A DNA stretch of 8,216 nucleotides, from NCBI GenBank assembly GCA_050186335.1, contig JBFWYO010000130.1, positions 1-8,216 on the forward strand. Direction: 5' to 3'. Positions 1-6,626 of this stretch are shown piece by piece. The translations under genes and the position numbers were made by a program. Below the pieces are notes generated by a model. It ran no database searches, was not told the origin of the DNA, and saw only the letters and a list, made by a program, of their open reading frames with translations. Numbering within the stretch: position 1 is the stretch's first letter; every line of letters begins with the position of its first letter. The DNA is from JBFWYO01 sp050186335 (lineage in GTDB: Bacteria; Pseudomonadota; Alphaproteobacteria; Bin65).

Positions 1-557
1 GCCTTGCGGACGATCTGGGTTTCGTGCAGGAACACCCGCGTCGCGACGCATGACATGAAGATCACGGCGGCGGCCGAGACGAACACCATGCGCCAGCCGA
101 TCAGATCGACCAGCAGGCCCGCTGCAGCTGCGCCGATCAATTGGCCGCTGATCGCCGCGACCATGAATCGGCCGAGCGCGACCTGCCGTTCCGCCATGGC
201 GATCCGGTCGCCGACCAGCGCGAGCGCGATCGGCATCACGCCGCCGGCGAAGGCGCCGCCCCACCCGCGCGCCAGGATCAGCGAGGCGAAGCTGGGAGAC
301 ACCGCCATCCAAACCTGGCTGGCGGCGACCATGAACAGCGATATCCGGATCAACCGAACTTTGCCGAACGCGTCGCCCATCGGCCCGAACACAAGCTGCA
401 TGATGGCAAAGGCAAAACTGTATGAAGTGGCCAGCAGCGCGGCTTCGGGCAGCGTTACGCTGAACTCGGTCGCCATCACCGGCAACATCGGGTCGACGGC
501 GCGCCAAGCGATCGAATTGGCGAAGCCGACCAGGCACATCACGATCAGGAATTGCAC
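1..557 (-). CDS. MFS transporter, N-terminal half (cut by window edge)
   Basis: The minus strand reads as the first six membrane segments of a major facilitator superfamily transporter (about 185 residues visible), an inner-membrane secondary carrier whose substrate cannot be told. With GTG 557 as residue 1, hydrophobic segments lie near residues 2-17, 38-58, 68-88, 90-115, 127-148 and 156-174. The loop between segments 2 and 3 holds a motif A, GPMGDAFGKVR (residues 58-68), as in MFS proteins, and GWRMVF precedes segment 6. The C-terminal half lies beyond position 1. The start is unclear: this frame is closed by TGA at 615-617, and the stretch below it has no ATG or TTG. GTG 555-557 is the first usual start, with only a GGGG as a weak ribosome site, and it leaves almost no cytoplasmic tail. 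A frameshifted N-terminus is an alternative (see findings). Family assignment is firm; start and substrate are not. Confidence 0.85.
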   Translation of the reverse strand, partial: MQFLIVMCLVGFANSIAWRAVDPMLPVMATEFSVTLPEAALLATSYSFAFAIMQLVFGPMGDAFGKVRLIRISLFMVAASQVWMAVSPSFASLILARGWGGAFAGGVMPIALALVGDRIAMAERQVALGRFMVAAISGQLIGAAAAGLLVDLIGWRMVFVSAAAVIFMSCVATRVFLHETQIVRK

Positions 558-985
558 GAACCGGAGCCCCGATTTTGCGGTGGATTCGGTGCTTATCGAA
601 TGCCCAAATCGGTGTCACGTGCCAATCGGCGATGGGGGCCATCGGCGGCGGCTCGGTCGGCGGCGCCATGGTCATCGCCACGGCCGAAACGTTCTGCTCC
701 GCCGATCGGCCTTGCGATCGATGCGATGTCGTGGTGTTCGGACTGTCGGGCGCCGCGCCGAGTTTCTTTCCCGAAGCTCCGCCGCTTCGGCCGACGACCG
801 ATCCGGCGACCGGCGTCGGTCGCATTAGACAATAAACATTTTTATCAAAATAGACTCGTATCTATTTGTAATTAGGTCGTATTTAATAATCGGTATCGAA
901 TTTCAGGCGTTCGTCGCTCGCCCCGCGTGCGTTCGGAAAGCGCCCGGCATGACGACGCGATCATGCGCGTTCGACCGCTCCGGCT
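558..985. other. Non-coding or degraded region between valS and the MFS gene
   Basis: This 428-base stretch has two parts. Bases 558-828 are GC-rich. On the minus strand a frame with G/C-rich third positions is open from ATG 823-825 downward, with another ATG at 667-669, but it is not the frame of the MFS protein. Bases 829-905 form an abrupt AT-rich island holding a 20-bp imperfect palindrome and a possible promoter. A 79-codon minus-strand frame (593-832, TTG start) is arginine-rich, has no recognisable domain and looks accidental. Downstream of the valS stop there is a 6-bp inverted repeat (947-952 with 961-966) but no T-run, so no convincing terminator is visible. Confidence 0.6.
841..871 (-). 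promoter_or_regulatory. Possible promoter with operator-like palindrome (MFS gene)
   Basis: On the minus strand a TTACAA (866-871) and a GATAAA (841-846) are 19 bases apart, a weak sigma70-like pair. Between and overlapping them lies AAATAGA-CTCGTA-TCTATTT (848-867), two perfect 7-bp arms around 6 bases, the size and placement usual for a TetR- or MarR-type repressor site. The centre contains GACTC, a GANTC site of the kind methylated by CcrM in alphaproteobacteria. The pairing with the MFS gene is inferred from strand and position. The distance to GTG 557 is long, about 280 bases. Confidence 0.35.
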
Positions 986-3787
986 TTACGCCGCATTCAA
1001 CCTTTGCAATGCCTCCGCCACCTTGGCACGCGCGCGTTCGGCCTCCTGCTTGCGTTCGCGCTGCTCCTCGATCACTTCCGGCGGCGCCTTGGCGACGAAA
1101 TTCTCGTTGGCGAGCTTCTGGTCGACCCGGGCGATGTCGCCAGCCAGGCGCGCGAGTTCCTTGTTTAGGCGCGCGCGCTCCTGGTCGAGATCGATCACGC
1201 CGGCCAGCGGCAGCGCATAGGTCGCGTCATCGATCACCACCTGCACCGAGCCCTTCGGCGTTTCGGCGCCGTGTTCGACCCCGCTCAGGCGCGCCAAGGT
1301 CATCACCAGCGGTCCATAGGAAACCAGTCGCTGACGGCTCGTTTCGTTGGCGCCGCGGACGATCAGCGGCAGCTTGGCCGCCGGCGGCACGTTCATCTCC
1401 GCGCGCACGGCGCGGATGTCCGAGATCACGCGCGTGACCCAGCCGAATTCGGCGTCGGCCGTGTCATCGACGAGTTCGCCGCCGAGCGCCGGCCATTTTG
1501 CGGTAACCAGCGGATTGCGCGCACCCTCGCCCAGCGTGCCCCACAATTCCTCGGTGATGAACGGCATGATCGGGTGCAGCAGGTGCAGCACCTGATGCAG
1601 CGTCCATAGCGTCGTCGCCTTGGTTTCGGCGATCGTCGCGGCGTCGTTGCCCTGAATGATCGGCTTGGTGAATTCCAGGTACCAGTCGCAGAAATTGTTC
1701 CACACGAACTGGTACATTTCCTGCGCCGCCTCGTTGAAGCGGAAGCCTTCGATCGCGGCCGAGAGTCGTTTCGCGGTGTGCGCCAGTTCGGAGACGATCC
1801 AGCGATTGACCGTGAGCTTGTTGGCGCGCGGATCGAAGCCGGCCGGCACCGCGCAGCCGTTCATTTCCGTATAACGCGCGGCGTTCCACAGTTTCGTGCA
1901 GAAATTGCGATAGCCCTCGATGCGGCTTTCGGAGAGCTTGATATCGCGGCCCTGCGCGGCCAGCGCGGTCAGCGTGAAGCGCACGGCGTCGGCGCCGTAC
2001 TTGTCGATCAGCACCAAGGGGTCGAGCACATTGCCCTTGGATTTCGACATCTTCTGACCCTTCTCGTCGCGCACCAGGGCGTGGATGTAGACCGTCTTGA
2101 ACGGCACATCCTTCATGAAGTGCACGCCCATCATCATCATGCGGGCGACCCAGAAGAAGATGATGTCGAAGCCGGTGACCAGGACGTCGCCGGGATAGTA
2201 TTTCGCGAGCTCCTTGGTCTGCGCGGGCCAGCCGATGGTCGAGAACGGCCACAGCGCCGACGAGAACCAGGTGTCGAGCACGTCCTCGTCGCGCTTGAGC
2301 GCAACCGGCCTGCCGTGATGCTTGGTCGCGGCGGCCTGCGCCGCTTCCTCGGTCATTTCGACGAAGATATTGCCGTCCGGGTCATACCAGGCCGGAATCT
2401 GGTGGCCCCACCAGATCTGCCGCGAGACGCACCACGGCTGGATGCGCTCCATCCAGTCGAAGTAGGTCTTTTCCCAGGTCTTCGGCACGAACGCGGTATC
2501 GCCGCGCTTGACCGCCTCGACGCAAGGCTGGGCCAGCGTCTTGGCGTCGACAAACCATTGATCGGTCAGCCACGGCTCGATCGGCACGCCGGACCGGTCG
2601 CCGAACGGCACCATGTGCGTGTGCGCATCGATCTTCTCGACCAGACCAAGCTCTTCCATGCGCTGAACAACGAGTTTTCGCGCTTCGAAACGATCCAAGC
2701 CATGAAACTCGGCCGGAATCTGCTCCGAAACCGATTTTCCGACTAATCCATCCTGATCCGCATATGTAACGCCATGCCTAGAACGCGCCCGAGATCGATG
2801 AGTAAAATCATCAAACGGGCTGGACACAATCCTCGCATCCTTGTCAAAGATGTTGATCATCGCCAGATCGTGCCGGCGGCCGACCTCGAAATCGTTGAAG
2901 TCGTGCGCGGGCGTGATCTTGACCGCGCCGCTGCCCTGCTCCGGGTCGGCGTACTCGTCGGCGACGATTTTTATTTTCCGACCGACGATCGGCAGCACGG
3001 CGTATTTGCCGACCAGATGCTTGTAGCGCTCGTCGGTCGGATGCACGGCGACGCCGGTGTCGCCGAGCATGGTTTCCGGCCGCGTCGTCGCCACGACGAT
3101 GAACTGATCCGGCGCGCCGTCGATCGGATACTTGAAATGCCAGAGCTGGCCCTTGGTCTCGCGCGAATCGACCTCGAGATCGGAGATCGCCGTATGCAGC
3201 TTCGGATCCCAGTTGACCAGGCGCTTGTCGCGATAGATCAGCGGCTTGCCGTCCGGCCCCTTGGTCTTGTGCAGGTCGACGAAAACCTTGCGCACGGCGA
3301 GCGACAGACCTTCATCCATGGTGAAGCGCTCGCGCGACCAGTCGCACGACGCGCCCAAGCGGCGCAATTGCCGCGTGATGGTGCCGCCGGATTCGGCTTT
3401 CCACTTCCACACGCGTTCGATGAACGCATCGCGGTCGATGGTTTTCAGGTTCGGCTTGAACGCCGCGATCCCGCCGCGCGCGAGCACGACGCCTTCCTTC
3501 GCCAGCTGCTGCTCGACCACCGCCTGCGTCGCGATGCCGGCATGGTCCATGCCCGGCTGCCACAGGGCGTCGCGGCCGTTCATGCGCCAGTAGCGGATCA
3601 GGATGTCCTGCAACGTGTTGTTGAGCGCATGGCCCATATGCAGGCTGCCGGTCACGTTCGGCGGCGGAATCATGATGGTGAACGGTTCGGCGCTCGATTC
3701 GGGCTTCGCCGTGAACGCGCCCGATTCCTCCCAGCGCCGATAAAGTCGCTGCTCGATCTCGTCGGGCTTAAAGGTCTTTTCCAGCAT
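986..3787 (-). CDS. valS: Valyl-tRNA synthetase
   Basis: A 933-residue class Ia aminoacyl-tRNA synthetase that charges tRNA-Val in the cytoplasm, of usual length for bacterial ValRS. The HIGH-type signature is HMGH at residues 50-53 (in PNVTGSLHMGHAL) and the second signature is KMSKS at 579-583. The CP1 editing domain that removes mischarged threonine lies at roughly 200-380, with TTRPETMLGDTGVAVHP (234-250) and GSGAVKITPAHDFND. The zinc/linker and catalytic half follow with TYFDWMERIQPWCVSRQIWWGHQIP. The anticodon-binding domain is at about 660-800, and a charged C-terminal coiled coil at about 862-930 is the known tRNA-clamping arm. ATG 3785-3787 gives the family N-terminus (MLEKTF); the ribosome site is weak (GGACAG). 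Odd point: residues 325-353 use A/T-ending codons and do not resemble the matching segment I recall in relatives. The gene lies 129 bases after popZ on the same strand and may be read with it. Identity is certain. Confidence 0.98.
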   Translation of the reverse strand: MLEKTFKPDEIEQRLYRRWEESGAFTAKPESSAEPFTIMIPPPNVTGSLHMGHALNNTLQDILIRYWRMNGRDALWQPGMDHAGIATQAVVEQQLAKEGVVLARGGIAAFKPNLKTIDRDAFIERVWKWKAESGGTITRQLRRLGASCDWSRERFTMDEGLSLAVRKVFVDLHKTKGPDGKPLIYRDKRLVNWDPKLHTAISDLEVDSRETKGQLWHFKYPIDGAPDQFIVVATTRPETMLGDTGVAVHPTDERYKHLVGKYAVLPIVGRKIKIVADEYADPEQGSGAVKITPAHDFNDFEVGRRHDLAMINIFDKDARIVSSPFDDFTHRSRARSRHGVTYADQDGLVGKSVSEQIPAEFHGLDRFEARKLVVQRMEELGLVEKIDAHTHMVPFGDRSGVPIEPWLTDQWFVDAKTLAQPCVEAVKRGDTAFVPKTWEKTYFDWMERIQPWCVSRQIWWGHQIPAWYDPDGNIFVEMTEEAAQAAATKHHGRPVALKRDEDVLDTWFSSALWPFSTIGWPAQTKELAKYYPGDVLVTGFDIIFFWVARMMMMGVHFMKDVPFKTVYIHALVRDEKGQKMSKSKGNVLDPLVLIDKYGADAVRFTLTALAAQGRDIKLSESRIEGYRNFCTKLWNAARYTEMNGCAVPAGFDPRANKLTVNRWIVSELAHTAKRLSAAIEGFRFNEAAQEMYQFVWNNFCDWYLEFTKPIIQGNDAATIAETKATTLWTLHQVLHLLHPIMPFITEELWGTLGEGARNPLVTAKWPALGGELVDDTADAEFGWVTRVISDIRAVRAEMNVPPAAKLPLIVRGANETSRQRLVSYGPLVMTLARLSGVEHGAETPKGSVQVVIDDATYALPLAGVIDLDQERARLNKELARLAGDIARVDQKLANENFVAKAPPEVIEEQRERKQEAERARAKVAEALQRLNAA

Positions 3788-3879
3788 CGAAACTGTCCAT
3801 CGGACGCAATTGCTTGGCCGTAGCCGATCGGGCCGCGGCGCGGGGCGCCATCAAAAGCAAAGGCAGGGGCTTATGTCCA

Positions 3880-3894
3880 GCGCCGTATCGGCGC
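3880..3894 (-). other. Small hairpin in the popZ-valS gap
   Basis: GCGCCG and CGGCGC are perfect 6-bp arms around a 3-base loop. On the minus strand the stem is followed only about 15 bases later by a loose T-rich stretch, so it is not a standard Rho-independent terminator. It may weaken read-through from popZ to valS or mean nothing. No clear valS promoter is visible in this 129-base gap. Confidence 0.2.
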
Positions 3895-3916
3895 AGCGCC
3901 CGCGCGGCCGACCGGG

Positions 3917-4822
3917 CTAGCTGCGGCGGCGCGAGAACAAATGGCGGATTTCGTCGCGCACGATGCGTTCGACCATCGGCTGCAGGTGATTGTCGAGCCA
4001 CTCGCGGACCACCGGTTCGACCTGCTCCCGCACCAGATCCTCGATGCGAAAATCGCCGAATTCGCGGTCGTCGAAGGAATCCGAAAGCGCGCTGATGCCG
4101 CGCGGATCTTCGGGCTCGCCGCTGTGCGGCCGGTAGGATTTTTCCTTGCGCGGCGGCGCCGATTCGAACTGCTCGTCGTAGACGCCGGCCGGTTCGTCGG
4201 CGGAGCGCGCGAGATCGGCGAACGGATTGTCGGCATCGGGTGCGGGCGGCCGGGCCCGGCGCGGATCGGTATGATCGCGAGCGTTACGGCGGTCCATGAC
4301 GGAATCTCCTGGGGACGTCGACGGACGAAATCCGTCCGGCTGCGGTGCGTAGCTGGGAGTCGGCGGGCGACCGGTCGGACGCGCGCGCGGCTGCTGCGGA
4401 TCGGCCGATGGCGGCGGGCGCCGGTGCAGCACCGTATTGGTATTTCCGGCGTCCATGAGTTGCGACGGCGGTGGATCGATCGGCGAACCGAGATACGGCG
4501 TCTCGGCGATATCGTCGACGCCGACCTGGTCGTAGCTCGGCTGCGGCGTGTACGGGCGCGCGGAATTGTGTACCGGCAGCGGCTGCAGCGTGACCACCGA
4601 GCCGTCCTCGTTGACCATTTCGGTCAGCTCGAAAACTTCCGGCTCCGGGGTTTGATTGGCCGCGGCGATACGGCCCGGCTGCGGCAGCGCGTTCGGCGCA
4701 GGCTGCGTGGCGGTATGATGGGCCGGTTGATTGGCAGCCTTCTCGCCCGCCGCGATGATTTCGCGGATCGAGGCGAGAATTTCCTCCATCGACGGTTCGG
4801 GCTTAATGCGGTGCTCGTTCAT
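3917..4822 (-). CDS. popZ: PopZ / DUF2497 polar organizing protein
   Basis: A 301-residue member of the PopZ (DUF2497) family. In Caulobacter, PopZ self-assembles at cell poles and holds the ParB-bound chromosome origin. The family plan is visible. An N-terminal partner-binding helix PSMEEILASIREIIA lies at residues 10-24. A shorter conserved block, ELTEMVNEDGSVVTL, lies at 65-79. A long low-complexity linker rich in proline, arginine, aspartate and glutamine runs from about 80 to 245. The C-terminal helical assembly region is at 258-298, with IEDLVREQVEPVVREWLDNH followed by LQPMVERIVRDEI. At 301 residues it is much longer than Caulobacter PopZ (177 residues from memory), the extra length being in the linker. 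ATG 4820-4822 is chosen because it places the helix at the N-terminus; upstream GGACGA is a modest ribosome site. A strong promoter overlapping a DnaA box lies just upstream. Family assignment is firm; the role is inferred from Caulobacter. Confidence 0.93.
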   Translation of the reverse strand: MNEHRIKPEPSMEEILASIREIIAAGEKAANQPAHHTATQPAPNALPQPGRIAAANQTPEPEVFELTEMVNEDGSVVTLQPLPVHNSARPYTPQPSYDQVGVDDIAETPYLGSPIDPPPSQLMDAGNTNTVLHRRPPPSADPQQPRARPTGRPPTPSYAPQPDGFRPSTSPGDSVMDRRNARDHTDPRRARPPAPDADNPFADLARSADEPAGVYDEQFESAPPRKEKSYRPHSGEPEDPRGISALSDSFDDREFGDFRIEDLVREQVEPVVREWLDNHLQPMVERIVRDEIRHLFSRRRS

Positions 4823-4872
4823 TCGTCCGTCGCAAGACTTTCGCGATCAGGCTGCGGGTGCGCCCAACCATC

Positions 4873-4887
4873 CTAACAGATTACTAA
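4873..4887. promoter_or_regulatory. CTAA-N7-CTAA pair near popZ transcription start
   Basis: Two CTAA half-sites with exactly seven bases between them (4873-4876 and 4884-4887) lie over the predicted start of popZ transcription. The spacing equals that of the CtrA box TTAA-N7-TTAA, but each half differs from it by one base. It may be a weak CtrA site or chance. Confidence 0.25.
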
Positions 4888-4891
4888 CGAC

Positions 4892-4920
4892 AGAATATGC
4901 CGGTAACGTTTTATCCACAA
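4892..4920 (-). promoter_or_regulatory. Sigma70-type promoter of popZ
   Basis: On the minus strand TTGTGG (4915-4920) and TATTCT (4892-4897) are separated by exactly 17 bases. Transcription would begin near 4885, giving a leader of about 60 bases before the popZ ATG. It lies in the 110-base gap between the tolC stop and popZ, so popZ (and perhaps valS) need not depend on tolC transcription. The -35 is overlapped by a DnaA box. Confidence 0.6.
4911..4919 (+). promoter_or_regulatory. Perfect DnaA box over the popZ -35
   Basis: TTATCCACA matches the consensus DnaA box at all nine bases and covers most of the popZ -35 hexamer. DnaA is known as a transcription factor as well as the replication initiator in alphaproteobacteria. 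Binding here would be expected to compete with or modulate RNA polymerase. The sequence match is direct; binding is inference. Confidence 0.5.
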
Positions 4921-4932
4921 GTGCCGCGGTCG

Positions 4933-6435
4933 TTAACGTTTCGGCTTTTCCGGTGCCGGCGGCAATGGATCGCCGAGCCCCCACGGCTTCCATTTCACAT
5001 CGTTATAATGCTTTTTCGGGTCGTATAGGGCGACCTTCAAACCCAGTTGCTGGGCGGTTAGCCAGCCGAGCGCCGACCATAGATCGTATTGCGCGACCTC
5101 GCGGTCGCGCTGCGCGTTAACCAAGTTGACGTTGGAATTGAGCAGCGTCTGCTCGGCGTTCAAGACATCCAGCACCGTGCGCAAGCCGGCCCGATTCTCC
5201 TGCCGGACGCCTTCCAGGGCGATCCGATTGGCGCGGACTTCTTGGGTGAACGCAACCACCTGCGCGCGCGCCGAGACCAGCACTTCCCAGGCCCGAATGG
5301 CGTTTTCGATCACTGCCCGGCGCGACTGCGCCAGATCGTAACGCGCCTGCCCGACCTGCTGCTTCGCCGCGCGCAGGCGCGAGGTGATGCTGCCGGCTTC
5401 GTACAGCGGCATGGTCAGCGTCGCAACGATGCTCGCTGCGTCCGACCGTTGGCCGCGAAACGAACTATCGTAACTCCGCCCGACCGAGCCGGTCACCGTG
5501 ATCGACGGCAGCAATTCGCCCGCGATCAGATCGACCTGATTGCGCGTCGACAGCTCGCCGAACAACGCCGCGATGACGTTGGGATTGTTGGTCCGCGCGA
5601 TCTCGACCAGTTCCGCGCGTGTCTTCGGCAATTCGAGGACGCGCCGCGGCGACGTGAGATTGCCCGGTGGCAGTTCGCCGACGATGTTCTGATAATTTGC
5701 GCGCGAAACTTCGAGATTGCCTTCGGCCTGCACGCGCGCCGCCGTGGCGCGCGCGAGCTGCGCTTCCGACTGCGCCACGTCCGTGCGCGTCACTTCGCCG
5801 ACATTGAACCGGTCGCGCGTCGCCTGCAGATTGGCGCGCAGCACTTGCTGGTTGCTGACGTTCAGGCGCACCAGCGCCATGTCGCGCACGACGTTCATGT
5901 AAGCGACGACGCCGGCCAGCAGCACCGACTGTTCGGTCGTCACCAGCCGCGCGCGCTCGGCGGAGATATTGTTATTGGCCTGCCGGATCTGCGCGATGGT
6001 CCGGCCGCCGCGAAAAATCGGTTGATTGACTTGTACGCTGTACCCGCGCGGCATGTTCTCGCCGCGGTTGTACACCGGCGTGTTGTCGATTTCGGTGCGC
6101 GAACGCTGCCACTCATAGCCCAGGTTGGCCTGAAGCTCGACGGTCGGGCGGAAGTTGGACAGGGCCTGCGGGAACTGCTCGTCGGTCGCGCGCAGCTTGG
6201 CCCGCGCGCTTTCGATCTGCGGATTGGTCGCGTACGCCTTGGCCAGCGCGTCCTCGAGCATTTCGGTCTGCACCGGAGGTCGGGGCTTGTTGGTATTGTT
6301 GACCTGGGTCTTGGCGGGCGTCGGCTTGGGGGGCTGGTTCTGCGCCCAGGCCGCTTGGCCGCTCAACCCGATAGCGGCAGCGGACACGACGGCGCCGCGC
6401 ACCGTGCTGAGGAGAATCCGGCGAAAAGTAAACAT
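4933..6435 (-). CDS. tolC: TolC-family outer membrane channel protein
   Basis: A 500-residue outer-membrane efflux protein of the TolC / type I secretion kind, which forms the trimeric outer-membrane and periplasmic tunnel used by RND or ABC exporters. A signal peptide with basic start (FRR), hydrophobic core and AWA cleavage site near residue 31 sends it to the periplasm. A short Pro/Asn-rich linker (32-56) precedes two internally repeated OEP units, about 57-260 and 270-470. Each ends with the typical long helix: FNVGEVTRTDVAQSEAQLARA (209-229) and its counterpart RAGLRTVLDVLNAEQTLL (415-432). The tail after about 470 is proline- and lysine-rich. ATG 6433-6435 has AGGGG (6443-6447) eight bases upstream, a good ribosome site. 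No membrane-fusion or ABC partner gene is in the window, so the cargo is unknown. The leader holds a 16-bp tandem repeat array. The family is certain; the symbol is by family. Confidence 0.95.
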   Translation of the reverse strand: MFTFRRILLSTVRGAVVSAAAIGLSGQAAWAQNQPPKPTPAKTQVNNTNKPRPPVQTEMLEDALAKAYATNPQIESARAKLRATDEQFPQALSNFRPTVELQANLGYEWQRSRTEIDNTPVYNRGENMPRGYSVQVNQPIFRGGRTIAQIRQANNNISAERARLVTTEQSVLLAGVVAYMNVVRDMALVRLNVSNQQVLRANLQATRDRFNVGEVTRTDVAQSEAQLARATAARVQAEGNLEVSRANYQNIVGELPPGNLTSPRRVLELPKTRAELVEIARTNNPNVIAALFGELSTRNQVDLIAGELLPSITVTGSVGRSYDSSFRGQRSDAASIVATLTMPLYEAGSITSRLRAAKQQVGQARYDLAQSRRAVIENAIRAWEVLVSARAQVVAFTQEVRANRIALEGVRQENRAGLRTVLDVLNAEQTLLNSNVNLVNAQRDREVAQYDLWSALGWLTAQQLGLKVALYDPKKHYNDVKWKPWGLGDPLPPAPEKPKR

Positions 6436-6450
6436 TCACGCGCCCCTGTG

Positions 6451-6530
6451 TCGCTTAATCGAGGTATCGCTTAATCGAGGTATCGCTCAATCGTCGTACC
6501 GCGTAGGCCGAGTACCGCCTAGCCAAGCAC
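6451..6530 (-). repeat. Five-unit 16-bp tandem repeat in the tolC leader
   Basis: On the plus strand the units are TCGCTTAATCGAGGTA (6451-6466), an identical copy (6467-6482), a 13/16 copy (6483-6498) and two decayed copies, CCGCGTAGGCCGAGTA (6499-6514) and CCGCCTAGCCAAGCAC (6515-6530). The last two keep CCGCnTAGsC in phase. Within each good unit the minus strand reads TCGATTAAGCGA, a near-palindrome around TTAA. The array ends three bases before the tolC ribosome site. Spacing of 16 bp is not a codon multiple and no reading frame needs it, so it is a regulatory or slipped-replication structure. Confidence 0.8.
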
Positions 6531-6572
6531 AACAGGCCGGCGCAACCCAGCCGACCGGCTGCCCGCGAACCA

Positions 6573-6601
6573 ACGTTAACACCGTTAATATTGCTCCGCA
6601 A
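6573..6601 (-). promoter_or_regulatory. Weak candidate promoter for tolC
   Basis: On the minus strand TTGCGG (6596-6601) and TAACGT (6573-6578) are 17 bases apart. The -10 is poor. If real, the tolC leader would be about 130 bases and would include the whole 16-bp repeat array. The -10 lies within an AACGTTAAC motif seen in two other intergenic spots. Confidence 0.25.
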
Positions 6602-6626
6602 CCGGCGCTGCCGGCTTTTGCTGCGT

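Noticed and set aside
593..832. 79-codon minus-strand open frame with TTG start upstream of the MFS gene
   Set aside because: Arginine-rich, no ribosome site, no domain, and poor third-position composition compared with another frame on the same strand.
947..966. Inverted repeat GCATGA / TCATGC after the valS stop
   Set aside because: Only 6 bp with an 8-base loop and no T-run on the valS strand, so not supported as a terminator.
1778..2746. Long plus-strand open frame opposite valS, and a similar one at 2774-3823
   Set aside because: Both are antisense to a certain valS gene and arise from its G/C-rich codons. They have no ribosome site or recognisable protein features.
3768..4001. 77-codon minus-strand frame across the popZ-valS gap
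   Set aside because: It overlaps both gene ends out of frame and has a low-complexity Arg/Ala sequence, so it is read as a shadow.
5089..6474. 461-codon plus-strand open frame opposite tolC
   Set aside because: Antisense shadow of tolC, very rich in Arg and His, with no domain.
6451..6530. Tandem repeats as a CRISPR array
   Set aside because: Units are contiguous 16-mers with no unique spacers and no cas genes nearby.
6576..6588. TTAA-N5-TTAA before tolC as a CtrA box
   Set aside because: Spacing is 5, not the 7 required by the known CtrA box.
6602..6619. CCGGC-GCT-GCCGG hairpin followed by CTTTT
   Set aside because: It has terminator shape only on the plus strand, where no gene ends. On the pcm strand it lacks a T-run.
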